Under the pieces are notes generated by a model. That model was given only the letters and a program-made list of their open reading frames with translations. It had not been told where the DNA came from and searched no databases. A DNA stretch of 32,608 nucleotides. Source: Desulfosporosinus sp. I2. GTDB lineage: Bacteria > Bacillota > Desulfitobacteriia > Desulfitobacteriales > Desulfitobacteriaceae. Positions within the stretch are counted from its first letter, which is position 1; every line of letters starts with the position of its first letter. The position numbers were made by a program, and so were the translations under genes. Location of the stretch: assembly GCF_000960765.1 (NCBI RefSeq), contig NZ_JYNH01000041.1, forward strand, positions 1-32,608, in the 5' to 3' direction. Below, piece after piece: positions 1 to 7,603 of this stretch.

Positions 1-5
1 ACTAA

Positions 6-911
6 TCACTTGTGCTTCGAGAATAGGACCGCAAATCTATGATTTAACATTCCTGATGTTAGATATACTCCCAGGAAGACGAGCGATCCGCCAAGGACCT
101 GAGTTCCCGTAGTTCTTTCTCCCAAAATCCAGCTAATAATGGCAGTAAAGACAGGGATTAGATTCAGAAATATCCCCGCTTGGCTGATTCCAATTGCTCG
201 AATGGACATATTCCAGAAAATAAATGAAAACACAGACGGAAAAATTGCGATGTAAAGAATCCCAGTCATTGTTAAGGGGCTGATCTTTGTCACATCGATC
301 CCCTGCGCGATAGCAAACGGGGCCAAGAGTAACGTTGCAAACACAGCGGATACTGCCGTAGCAGTGATAGGGGGAACGCTTATAAGGCGCCTTCCAATAA
401 TTGAGTATAGAGTCCATATTACCACAGCCCCTAACATGAATACATCTCCCTTGTTATACTCATGTTGAAGTAACTGTCCAAAATTGCCTTGTGTTATGAG
501 CACGAAAGCTCCTATCAGAGAAAGAACAATCCCTGAAGTTTGAAGCCATGTTATTCTTTCATGGAGTAAAAAGACAGAAAACAATACAATGACAGCAGGA
601 TTTAAGGCGCTAACTAACGCGGCATTCGTAGGCGAAGTGTACGCAAGGGCTGAATAAAGAACCAGGTTGTAACCGACGCTTCCCAATACTCCCATACTTA
701 TTAACGGGATCCATGCCTTTTTTACCATCTTCCATTTCGGTTTCTCAAGAAAGCAAGCGATCGGAATTAATAAAAGTAAGGCTAACAGCCAACGAGAGAA
801 GGTAATCCAAAGCGGTGTCATCTCTATGATTACAAACTTGCCAAACACATAGTTCCCCGCCCAAAATAAAGTGGTTGCAACAAGTAACAGCCAAGCTCGA
901 TATTTACTCAT
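6..911 (-). CDS. DMT-superfamily (EamA) transporter
   Basis: A 301-aa inner-membrane protein with two EamA repeats of about five hydrophobic helices each (roughly residues 7-140 and 155-290). The N-terminus, with its FWAGNYVFGK stretch, and the later LGERTTGTQVLGGSLVFLG stretch are typical of drug/metabolite exporters. The ATG at 909-911 is preceded by a GGGAGAT ribosome binding site. The length is normal for the family. The substrate cannot be read from sequence; family members export amino acids, nucleosides or small metabolites. It stands alone, convergent with nothing visible at the window edge. The family call is secure. Confidence 0.9.
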   Translation of the reverse strand: MSKYRAWLLLVATTLFWAGNYVFGKFVIIEMTPLWITFSRWLLALLLLIPIACFLEKPKWKMVKKAWIPLISMGVLGSVGYNLVLYSALAYTSPTNAALVSALNPAVIVLFSVFLLHERITWLQTSGIVLSLIGAFVLITQGNFGQLLQHEYNKGDVFMLGAVVIWTLYSIIGRRLISVPPITATAVSAVFATLLLAPFAIAQGIDVTKISPLTMTGILYIAIFPSVFSFIFWNMSIRAIGISQAGIFLNLIPVFTAIISWILGERTTGTQVLGGSLVFLGVYLTSGMLNHRFAVLFSKHK

Positions 912-1215
912 TTATCTCCCATCTACTCTATTAGATTCAAGTTTTACAGTTTTTTATGCTTCTGGCTATAATAACGTTCACTTCTTTTTTCGCCGAATTT
1001 CCTGTTTCTCCTTCCTTTATAGGAAGTGCTATCAAATTTTCATAGTGTGAAAGATTTGGCATTAGAGGATTGACGATCTGATCCTTTTTACAATTGGAAC
1101 ATAAAAAAACACTTTGCTGAGGAGAACATATACTCAGTTACCCTCGACGTTCAAGAATGGTTGGACCGCCTGGTTATAAAGTGCGTTCCCGTCAATATGC
1201 CAACGAGATCCTACT
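912..1215. other. Gene-poor spacer with a short coding-like tail
   Basis: No intact gene is seen in these 304 bases. On the minus strand a short open frame ending with TGA at 1134-1136 reads KVGSRWHIDGNALYNQAV and a few more residues. This looks like the end of a small DNA-binding protein of the excisionase/HTH type. It directly follows the stop of the membrane protein gene upstream, so it may be the tail of a decayed third gene in that unit. This is weakly supported. Confidence 0.25.
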
Positions 1216-1662
1216 TTATTTATCGTCATCAAATTCTTTTTCGTACTTATGACCTCTGTAATAATTGAACTTATTGGTAAGAAGAAAAATGGCTACAAAT
1301 AAGACTATAAATATGAATAGGAAAATTACTGGACTATGCCAGTCATACACTGCTGATGTCTTGATCGAATTAAAAATTAGAACTATTGATGCAACCACTA
1401 GGACTCCAATTGCTACAAATAGGTACTTGATAGATGACTTTTTTCCTTGCTCGCTGTAAATACTTACCTTCAGCATATGCATTCTTATAAACTGATAGAG
1501 CGGGAAAAGTATCAAAATTAAATACTCAATAATACTTTCCTGTAAACTCATTTTAAACACCAAAGTTTTCACTAAAAATGATACAGCTACGCCATATAAA
1601 ATAATAATTGCCATTTCACTTCTTATTTTCAGCTTGGCCTGTTCAATTCTTTCATCTTTCAT
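1216..1662 (-). CDS. Small four-helix membrane protein paired with an XRE regulator
   Basis: A 148-aa protein with four predicted membrane helices (about residues 18-36, 43-59, 79-98 and 111-129) and a charged tail. The ATG at 1660-1662 is chosen because GGGAGGGG lies eight bases upstream; a longer frame begins at 1677 but has no such site. The gene begins two bases after the stop of the upstream XRE regulator gene, so the two are cotranscribed and probably coupled. A small XRE regulator followed by a short membrane protein of this kind is common in Firmicutes, but the role is unknown. No catalytic motif is visible. Confidence 0.7.
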   Translation of the reverse strand: MKDERIEQAKLKIRSEMAIIILYGVAVSFLVKTLVFKMSLQESIIEYLILILFPLYQFIRMHMLKVSIYSEQGKKSSIKYLFVAIGVLVVASIVLIFNSIKTSAVYDWHSPVIFLFIFIVLFVAIFLLTNKFNYYRGHKYEKEFDDDK

Positions 1663-1664
1663 GA

Positions 1665-1859
1665 TTACCCCTCCCAAAAAATTTCGTCTAATGTTTTACC
1701 TAACGCTTTGCATATAGCGACACACAACTGTAATGATGGATTAAATTTTCCAGCTTCAATCATTCCGATTGTCTGTCTTGTTACGCCGACTGCTTCTGCC
1801 AAATGCTCTTGAGACATATCCAAAATAGCTCTTGCTGATTTCAATTTTAGATTTTTCAA
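1665..1859 (-). CDS. Small XRE-family HTH transcriptional regulator
   Basis: A 64-aa protein that is almost entirely one helix-turn-helix domain (SQEHLAEAVGVTRQTIGMIE, about residues 15-34), of the short YozG-like type ending LGKTLDEIFWEG. The TTG at 1857-1859 is taken as start because GGAGGGG lies six bases upstream. A longer frame from an ATG at 1925 would put the promoter and operator repeats inside the gene. It is the first gene of a two-gene unit with the membrane protein at 1216-1662. Direct and inverted repeats in its promoter suggest autoregulation. Confidence 0.85.
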   Translation of the reverse strand: MKNLKLKSARAILDMSQEHLAEAVGVTRQTIGMIEAGKFNPSLQLCVAICKALGKTLDEIFWEG

Positions 1860-1873
1860 ACAGCGCCCCTCCT

Positions 1874-1927
1874 TATATTGCATACTATATACTATAATGT
1901 GCATTATGTAAACTATATATTGCATAC
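1874..1927 (-). promoter_or_regulatory. Promoter with embedded operator for the XRE/membrane-protein pair
   Basis: On the minus strand TTTACA (1907-1912) and TATAGT (1884-1889) are separated by 17 bases, a good sigma-A promoter. The spacer holds the inverted repeat ATAATG-CA-CATTAT (1894-1907). The promoter is flanked by two exact copies of the 12-mer GTATGCAATATA (1874-1885 and 1916-1927), 42 bases apart, or four helical turns. This is likely the site where the small XRE regulator represses itself; binding is inferred. Confidence 0.65.
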
Positions 1928-2055
1928 GCCAAAAGGCCAGCTTACATTAACCCGTTATTCAAGCGGCTCTTTTTTAACCAGCTATTGGCGTTTTGAAATT
2001 TAGCCCCCTGTCTCATAATTTCAAAGATAGGACCGGTCCTAGAAAATCCTCGAAT

Positions 2056-2087
2056 TTAAAGGGAACCCAAAAATGGGTTCCCTTTAA
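2056..2087 (-). terminator. Perfect hairpin after the PEP-synthase-like stub
   Basis: A 14-bp perfect stem, TTAAAGGGAACCCA paired with its complement around four bases, overlaps the end of the truncated gene at 2084. It can fold on either strand. There is no long T-run after it, so termination is probable but not certain. Confidence 0.6.
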
Positions 2088-2326
2088 AAGGGCTTCTCTC
2101 CAATGTTACTGATGGTTACACTTTGGGTAATTTTCCCGGTGTCTTCAAGCAGGTTGTTTTCTTTAATAAAACTCTGGTATGACACGGCCGCAAGGACTCC
2201 TCCACTGGGTACCCTGAACCCATACCGTTCGAGCCTTCCCAGATTCCACCCCTTCCCCCCGGCTGCCTCCACCCCGGCTTGAAAAGCCTCGGGCCAAATG
2301 AAAAATGCGCCATGACTCTTTTCCAT
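2084..2326 (-). pseudogene. N-terminal stub of a PEP synthase / pyruvate phosphate dikinase-like protein
   Basis: Eighty codons starting at an ATG with GGAGG six bases upstream. The segment AGGKGWNLGRLERYGFRVPS is the typical start of the PEP/pyruvate-binding (PPDK N-terminal) domain of PEP synthase and rifampin phosphotransferase-like enzymes, which are normally about 750-900 aa. After residue about 60 the sequence leaves the family and stops next to a strong hairpin, so the ATP-grasp core, phospho-histidine domain and PEP barrel are missing. It lies downstream of a TetR gene on the same strand, which may have regulated the full gene. It is a remnant, not a working enzyme. Confidence 0.7.
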
Positions 2327-2443
2327 AAACATCCTCCCCCGTAAAATTTACTCTTGAATGGATGTAAGTTTCATGCCACCTTCCACTTAATTTTTATCTG
2401 TCCGGCGTTAGAACGCCGTTCGGTTTAGAAATCAGAAAAAAGA

Positions 2444-3043
2444 TTATATGTCGTTCCGGGTACTTATACCCTGTAAAAATAAGGTAGTCCCTTTGCGGAA
2501 AAGGACCTTCTTGGTTTCCTTCTCCATGAATTTGGATTGATGATCTAATCCCGCATACAAGCTGAAGATAATTGCGGCCAATTCCTGTGGATTCTCATTT
2601 TTGAACTCGCCCCTGGTGATTCCCTCTGAAACGAGTTTCACGAAAGGTTCGAAGTTTTTGTACATAAGGGTCATTAATCTTTGACCGACTTCAGTATCCG
2701 CTCCCACCTTTTTATAAAACTCCCCTACAACTGAGAGCAGCGGTCTTTGGGGACCGTCAACAACATCGTCGGCAAATGCATAAAGTTTCTCGGTAGCGGA
2801 TTCATATTGAGAAGATATTTTCCCCCATCTCTCCCAACCTTCCGTGAGGTTTTGCTCTAGAATGTAAAGAAACAAGTCTTCTTTGCTTTTGAAATGATAG
2901 TAGATGTTGCCTATGCTACGCCCTGTAGCGTCACAGATATCATCCATGGAGGTGGCAGCGTATCCCTTCTCGGAAAACAAGGCATGGGCTTTGGCAACTA
3001 TAAAGTTTTTGGTTTGCTCTCCTCCGTCTCTGCGTTTACTCAT
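2444..3043 (-). CDS. TetR/AcrR-family transcriptional regulator
   Basis: A 199-aa protein with an N-terminal TetR helix-turn-helix (about residues 12-58; SEKGYAATSMDDICDATGRS, then IGNIYYHFKSKEDLF) and a helical ligand-binding C-terminal half. The ATG at 3041-3043 has AGGAG upstream. It is expected to be a dimeric repressor that binds an inverted repeat and lets go on effector binding. A matching palindrome sits between its promoter and start. The adjacent downstream target, a PEP-synthase-like gene, is truncated, so the regulator may now control only itself. Confidence 0.9.
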   Translation of the reverse strand: MSKRRDGGEQTKNFIVAKAHALFSEKGYAATSMDDICDATGRSIGNIYYHFKSKEDLFLYILEQNLTEGWERWGKISSQYESATEKLYAFADDVVDGPQRPLLSVVGEFYKKVGADTEVGQRLMTLMYKNFEPFVKLVSEGITRGEFKNENPQELAAIIFSLYAGLDHQSKFMEKETKKVLFRKGTTLFLQGISTRNDI

Positions 3044-3065
3044 ATACCTACTCCTATCGTTTATT

Positions 3066-3118
3066 AAACAGAGCGCTCGCTCTATTTAAAGTATACTGTA
3101 AAATTTCCTGTTTTACAA
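3066..3118 (-). promoter_or_regulatory. Promoter and palindromic operator of the TetR gene
   Basis: On the minus strand TTGTAA (3113-3118) and TATACT (3090-3095) are 17 bases apart. Just downstream, overlapping the expected transcription start, is the inverted repeat AGAGCG-AG-CGCTCT (3070-3083). The position suits autorepression by the TetR protein. Confidence 0.65.
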
Positions 3119-3168
3119 ATGTTTTATCACCACGCCCGAGCAATTTCCTTTTTAGGTTTCGTTCCTGA

Positions 3169-3633
3169 TTTACAGCCTCAAAAGATAGGGTCAATTTCAT
3201 TTTTAATATAAGTGAATATAAGAACATTAAGCGACAATTAGATAGACAAGAATACGAAGTAGTACGTACGACTAATGAAATGTTAAAAACTATGCCGGGA
3301 AGTGTAATTCCCAAATATTTTTGGCGGAACGAAGATCAATTCCAGGATACAGGCATAGGATTTAGCCTGATTTATGATGGAGTAGTAGCTTCTACAGCTT
3401 TTTCGTCGTGTAGGTTTGAGAACCTATTAGAAATTGGTATTGAGACCTTAGAAAAGTATCGAGGAAAAGGGTTTGCTTTATATGTTTGCTCAGTTCTGAT
3501 TAATTATTGTATAGAAAATGGTTTGGAACCTATTTGGGCGTGTCGCATGGAAAATATTGCATCATACCAGTTAGCTCACAAGCTAGGATTTACATCGACA
3601 CTTTATATCCCTTATTATCGGCTTTCAGTATAG
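3169..3633 (+). pseudogene. N-terminally truncated GNAT acetyltransferase
   Basis: The open frame runs from just after a stop at 3166-3168 to TAG at 3631-3633. An ATG at 3280 would give 117 aa, but the family-like sequence continues upstream in frame (SEYKNIKRQLDRQEYEVV). The coding start therefore appears lost, and no ribosome binding site or start codon precedes it. The C-terminal half has the acetyl-CoA binding loop region (LEKYRGKGFALYVCSVLINY) and the final ENIASYQLAHKLGF typical of GNAT enzymes. It resembles the longer GNAT_acetyltran family of about 250 aa. Residual function is unlikely. Confidence 0.6.
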
Positions 3634-4141
3634 AATTGTCATCTACGACCAATAATGACTTTTTTCTTAACAATAGCGCTAAGCCAGTATTCATCGATTC
3701 TTTCGTCCCACCGTCCACTTTTCAAACTTATCATAACGTTCGGCTATAGCTAGAATTCTTCATTTTTGTGTTATGTCCTGCTAATAACTGCTTTTTTCTA
3801 CATTAAGTATGCAGCATTATGGCTCTGGTACTACTCAAGCCCAGACAAATAATTCAATTGTATTTTTTTGTTTGCTATAGCTTGGATGGCAAACAAAACG
3901 TCCCCTTTGCATTCCAAACGTCCCCTTTGCATTCCTTTGCATTGCCCAACATACAACATTTTTATCAAAAAAAATAAATTGCTGCTGCTACTTTCAACTG
4001 ATGTGCCGTTTCTTCTTGCGGACTTTCCTGCAAAGAATCTCTTTTCGGGTACAGAGTAGACCGTAGGTTTTCCAGATCGTTCAGGCCTTCAAATAACTCC
4101 TTTTCCGGCCAGAGCATAATCATTGCATTGCAATAGGCGGT
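3634..4141. other. Gene-poor region with a decayed coding fragment and a tandem repeat
   Basis: No intact gene is seen. On the minus strand at 3639-3759 two abutting frames can be joined by removing one base (ILAIAERYDKFEKWTVGRK, then IDEYWLSAIVKKKVIIGRR), suggesting an old frameshifted gene I cannot name. Further along is a 20-bp perfect tandem repeat at 3896-3935. The rest shows no coding signal I trust. Confidence 0.3.
3896..3935. repeat. Two perfect tandem copies of a 20-bp unit
   Basis: The unit AAACGTCCCCTTTGCATTCC occurs twice in direct succession, followed by a partial third copy of its end (TTTGCATTG). It lies in gene-free DNA. Slippage or a short duplication explains it. Confidence 0.85.
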
Positions 4142-4176
4142 AAAAAATTAAGGCGTCCCTCACAGGACGGCCTTAA
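4142..4176 (-). terminator. Terminator of hicB
   Basis: An 11-bp stem (TTAAGGC-GTCC paired with GGAC-G-GCCTTAA, one bulged base) is followed on the minus strand by six T residues. It lies 28 bases after the hicB stop. Confidence 0.75.
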
Positions 4177-4203
4177 ATAAAACAGCAAATTATTATTTTT
4201 AGC

Positions 4204-4596
4204 TTATTGGATTCCTAAGTGTTCCTTTAAGGCTTCTTGGAGAATGGATGAGAAATTGACATTATGAGCTTCTGCTTCTTCATTAAGCCAGGATGGAATG
4301 GATAGCGTTTTCTTTACAGCCTTAGAATTTTTATGACGGCGATATGCGGTCATGTCAACGTCAATCATTGTGACAAACTGTCCGTCATCCAAAGAGACAT
4401 TGTTCGTCATCGACGGATTGGGAATATCTTCACCTTCATCTATTAGATAGTCTAGCCATGTCGCTAAAGCATCACGGGACATATAAATGGCGTTCGCAAG
4501 ATCTTTGCCTTGACTATTGGTTCCGGGCAAATCAGGAAAGCGTATGGCGTATCCTTTTTCGACGGGTGTGAAAATCGCAGGAAAAACGTAGATCAT
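4204..4596 (-). CDS. hicB: HicB-family antitoxin
   Basis: A 130-aa protein. The N-terminal half is the degenerate RNase-H-like HicB fold (YVFPAIFTPVEKGYAIRFPD, then LPGTNSQGKDLANAI) that binds and blocks the HicA toxin. The C-terminal part (SIPSWLNEEAEAHNVNFSSI) is a ribbon-helix-helix-type DNA-binding domain that normally represses the operon. AAGGAGG precedes the ATG and overlaps the end of the hicA frame, the usual hicA-hicB coupling. The gene itself looks intact and ends at a good terminator. Because the adjacent hicA is interrupted, this may now be a free antitoxin and regulator. Confidence 0.88.
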   Translation of the reverse strand: MIYVFPAIFTPVEKGYAIRFPDLPGTNSQGKDLANAIYMSRDALATWLDYLIDEGEDIPNPSMTNNVSLDDGQFVTMIDVDMTAYRRHKNSKAVKKTLSIPSWLNEEAEAHNVNFSSILQEALKEHLGIQ

Positions 4597-4599
4597 TAT

Positions 4600-4833
4600 T
4601 TAACCTCCTTTGCTATCTATATTAAACCCCTTAGATGGGGGGACTTCTTTCAGCCCCGCATCTTTTAGAATTTGTTGTGCTGTTACTTCATTGATCTCCC
4701 GGTGTTTTGGGACTTATACTGTGCTTCTTTCTCCGGTGGGCTTGTCATGTTTGTATATGTCATGTTCGCCTCCATGGCGTTTGAGATACCACCCAGCGGA
4801 TTCGAGCTTTATTACTAAGTCCCGTTTTTTCAT
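4600..4833 (-). pseudogene. hicA: hicA toxin gene interrupted by an ochre codon
   Basis: From an ATG at 4831-4833 the frame reads MKKRDLVIKLESAGWYLKRH, then GGEHDIYKHDKPTGERSTV, before TAA at 4714-4716 (codon 40). The same frame then continues VPKHREINEVTAQQILKDAG to a stop at 4600-4602, next to hicB. Total length would be 77 aa, normal for HicA. The fold is the small dsRNA-binding-like mRNA nuclease, with the expected active-site histidine in HGGEHD (residue 24). One base change, such as CAA, GAA or AAA to TAA, accounts for the break. Without readthrough the product lacks the second half and should be inactive. Confidence 0.82.
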
Positions 4834-5268
4834 TTGTTTCACCTACCTTCCAATATAATTATACTACGTATTTTACGTATTAAAAGGACTTATTATAAGT
4901 TTTTCTCCGCAAAAATACGCATACATTCTTCATTCTTTTCAAAGGTTCTTTCACTCCAGGATCATGACCAGTAATAAAGAGTTATTTCTCGACTGGCTAT
5001 AAGTCGTTGAATAACGTATTTAGGACCTTTTGCGTCCCGCGACTCCCTCTCCATCCAGAATTCCGGGTAAGGGGATAGATGCCTTGTTTCTCCAAGAGTT
5101 TGCGCAGTTTTTCCAGTTCGCGGATGATCACCGCCGTGGGACTGTATAATCCGAGTACGTACTCCTTGTATTTACGGGCCGAGGCTATGCGGACGCCTGT
5201 TCCGGTGTGGTGCATTCTAAGAAACTAAGTTTTATAAACGTAACTTGGCCAAAGGATTCTATCCATTG
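4834..5268. other. Gene-poor region between hicA and a helicase remnant
   Basis: No gene I can support. A minus-strand frame of 72 codons at 4997-5215 (inner part VIIRELEKLRKLLEKQGIYP) has protein-like composition but no ribosome binding site and no family I recognise. It may be part of the decayed helicase upstream. The AT-rich stretch near 4855-4890 likely holds the hicAB promoter, though I could not choose clear boxes. Confidence 0.3.
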
Positions 5269-5502
5269 TTAAAGTGTGATCACGAGATTTTCAGGGTGGT
5301 GCTTCAACTGATTGTAAACCCAGCGGTAAACCTTCCAGTTTTGATAGATCAGGCTATTTTGCTTGGTGAGATCGTCGTAATATTTGTTAGAGGAAACCTT
5401 ATTGGGATTGTGGTAGGTTTCCCCGTCAATTTCGATCGCTATTTTTAAGGTTTCACTTTCCGGAGCAAAGTCGATCCAGCGCCTGTGAAGCCTAAGATTC
5501 CC
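5269..5502 (-). pseudogene. Remnant of a helicase-associated PD-(D/E)XK-like domain
   Basis: A 77-codon open fragment with no start codon or ribosome binding site. It reads RRWIDFAPESETLKIAIEID, then GETYHNPNKVSSNKYYDDLT, then KQNSLIYQNWKVYRWVYNQL. This resembles the restriction-endonuclease-like domain (acidic residues in EIDGE) found at the N-terminus of some DEAD/DEAH helicases and in DUF559-type proteins. Stop codons lie directly before the fragment and after it, and no helicase motor motif follows nearby. It is a broken piece of a larger gene. The domain assignment is by resemblance only. Confidence 0.5.
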
Positions 5503-5595
5503 TTAGGTTCGCTCCTTTTATTGGTTATCCGCTCAACTAAAACTCTCTTGAACACCCCCTAGGAATATTGGCTTTAGCAAAGATGAAAGTCCTTT

Positions 5596-5628
5596 AGAGA
5601 AGACGTTCCCGACGGGAACGCCTTCTCT
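5596..5628. repeat. Near-perfect inverted repeat (hairpin)
   Basis: AGAGAAG-A-CGTTCCC, three loop bases, then GGGAACG-C-CTTCTCT, one A/C mismatch in a 15-bp stem. It lies about 120 bases downstream of the aspartoacylase-like gene. It has no T-run on either strand, so a processing or stability element is as likely as a terminator. Confidence 0.6.
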
Positions 5629-5745
5629 ACTACTACTATTTTCATATCCAACGTCACTTTCTTTACCTTTTTGAGATTTCATTAGAGTTTCTGACAATCT
5701 CAACATATTTGAATAGCTCTTCACCTTCGTCTTCTCAACGAACGC

Positions 5746-6690
5746 TTACCCAACTACGACCAGTGGATCCCCAACATTGATCGCAAGGGAGGTTACTACA
5801 TATAATACGACTCCATCTTGGGGGGCAAAATATTCACTCAGTATCTTAGCAAAATAATCACGAATTTCGCCAAGCTTTTGTCCTTTACTAACCCTCTCCT
5901 CCAAACGAACGGCAGGATACCAACATCCCGCATGGTCAGCATTGACCCCAGCCATTTTAGGCAGATAGGTTATTGCGCCATAGTCTTCAACTTCACCCGG
6001 TAACACCTTAAGATACTTGAGTACATTTTGGATCCCTCTTAGATAACTAGTTACTTCCTCTTCGTTCCACAATCCACATTGACCGATTTCTGCTAAGAAG
6101 CCTGGTAATCCCAGGGTCGTGGCTGACCCGTAAGTCCCATTCGTTGACAATGAGCCGACTACATAACGAATTCCCATCAGGCTGGCTGCCTCTTTAGACA
6201 CACTCTCGATCTCCTCTTGAACTCCGGACGGATATAAAACAAAGGGTACTAAAGCCTCGTGAAGATCGCCGCCATGTAAGTCCATTTGAAAATCTGCTTG
6301 TGCATAAAGTTCGGTGGTAATGGTATAAGCGATTTTCTCACTGGTTGTTCCCAAGGCTTTTCCGGGAAAGACACGGTTGAAATTTTTTCCGTCATCCGGG
6401 CCAACATATTGCATCTTGGCGTGAAAAGCGGGCACATTCGCCACATGAACAATGGCAATTCTCCCCGACACATTTTGGGGGTCTAACTGATTAGCCAGAC
6501 GTATTGCTGTTTCCACACTCGGGTACTCTCCGCCATGGGTCCCCGCAGTAATGATGACGGTTTTACCAGAGGTTTCTCCATTAATCAAGGTAACTGGCAA
6601 TTCCAAATCACTATTTTCCACTCTGAGAGTACCCTGCACCTTTGATCCTGGCGGGGCTATAAGTTGACCCGCTTTAAAATCACTAGACAT
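5746..6690 (-). CDS. Succinylglutamate desuccinylase/aspartoacylase-family amidohydrolase
   Basis: A 314-aa M14-like zinc amidohydrolase. Zinc ligands are visible as H52 and E55 (GTHGGEYPS) and H139 (MDLHGGD). NFNRVFPG at 103-110 is the substrate-binding segment, and the catalytic glutamate is probably E201 (GFLAEIGQCG). The C-terminal 80 residues form the beta-rich domain seen in AstE/AspA-like deacylases. It should remove an acyl group from an N-acyl amino acid or amide in the cytoplasm; the exact substrate is unknown. It starts 22 bases after the DppC/DppF fusion gene and is the last gene of the former sigma54 operon. It appears intact. Confidence 0.85.
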   Translation of the reverse strand: MSSDFKAGQLIAPPGSKVQGTLRVENSDLELPVTLINGETSGKTVIITAGTHGGEYPSVETAIRLANQLDPQNVSGRIAIVHVANVPAFHAKMQYVGPDDGKNFNRVFPGKALGTTSEKIAYTITTELYAQADFQMDLHGGDLHEALVPFVLYPSGVQEEIESVSKEAASLMGIRYVVGSLSTNGTYGSATTLGLPGFLAEIGQCGLWNEEEVTSYLRGIQNVLKYLKVLPGEVEDYGAITYLPKMAGVNADHAGCWYPAVRLEERVSKGQKLGEIRDYFAKILSEYFAPQDGVVLYVVTSLAINVGDPLVVVG

Positions 6691-6712
6691 ACTTATTCCT
6701 CCTCCAGCTATA

Positions 6713-7588
6713 TCAGCCCATTAATGGAAAGTGGCAAGCAACATACCGACCATTTTCAGTAGCGCAAAGATCTGGTTCTTCAGTGCGACAAACTTCCCCT
6801 GCATAGGGACAACGAGGGTGGAAACGGCAACCTTTTGGCACATTAATCGGACTTGGTGGCTCCCCCTCAATCGCATATTCTCTTGTTCGTGCACGGGGAT
6901 CTAGGATCGGCGCTGCTTTGATTAGAATTTGAGAATAAGGATGATAACCCTTCAAGAATAATTCTTCCGTGGGAGCCAGTTCCACGATTTTGCCCAGATA
7001 CATGACTGCTACCCGATGTGCAACATGACGAACAACCCTTAGATCATGCGATATAAATAGAAGCGTAAGGTTTAGGGATCGCTGTAACTCACCCAAAAGA
7101 TTAATGACTTGAGCCTGAATCGAGACGTCTAAAGCTGAAATTATCAAGACAATAAAGGGAAAAGCCATCACAATATCCAGAATTCTCATTAAAACTGTAT
7201 CGATCCAGCCTCCATAATAGCCTGCCAGTAGGCCAAGCAAACTCCCCATTATGATGGGAACGGCGGTCGCCAGCAATCCTATGGTTAAGTCGATACGTGT
7301 TCCCCAGGCCACCCTCGAAAGGACATCCCGTCCAAAATTATCTGTGCCGAAAGGATGACTCCAGGACGGGCTCGCTAACATAGTATCCGAATTTTGAGCA
7401 TTGGGGCTAAAATGCGCAACAAACGTTGGAAAAAGTGCAAAGAGCACCACCAGTGCGATGATGATAATTCCTCCGTTTAGAGCCGCACTCCGTCGCCAAA
7501 ATGGAATCTTCTTCTTCAGTAGAGGCACTGCGAGAGAAGAACTATTGCTAAGGTCCTTTTGTTCAACAGGGATTTCTGTTGTAGTCAT
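6713..7588 (-). pseudogene. In-frame fusion of a DppC-like permease N-terminus to a DppF-like ATPase C-terminus
   Basis: A 291-codon open frame with a good start (GGAGG seven bases before ATG). Residues 1 to about 150 are the start of a DppC-type dipeptide permease: first helix about 38-58, then HPFGTDNFGRDVLSRVAWGT and further helices. At about residue 151 (near 7138) it switches to the second half of an Opp/DppF-type ATPase, from the D-loop ALDVS through the H-loop H181 (FISHDLRVVRHVA) to the cysteine-rich CRFHPRCPYAGEVC tail. Missing are the C-terminal half of the permease with its EAA loop, any DppD, and the ATPase Walker A, signature and Walker B motifs. It cannot act as permease or ATPase. 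A single deletion that kept the frame explains it. Confidence 0.88.
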
Positions 7589-7603
7589 TTCAGTGCCTCC
7601 TTC

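Noticed and set aside
3054-3314. An 86-codon minus-strand frame upstream of the TetR gene
   Set aside because: It covers the TetR promoter and operator and the start of the GNAT remnant on the other strand; no ribosome binding site.
3896-3935. Possible CRISPR array
   Set aside because: Two directly abutting copies without spacers and no cas genes; a simple tandem duplication.
4997-5215. A 72-codon minus-strand frame
   Set aside because: Some protein character but no start signal and no recognised family; kept only as a note in the gene-poor region.
5533-5724. A 63-codon minus-strand frame between the helicase remnant and the amidohydrolase
   Set aside because: It spans the perfect hairpin at 5596-5628 and shows no ribosome binding site or family resemblance.
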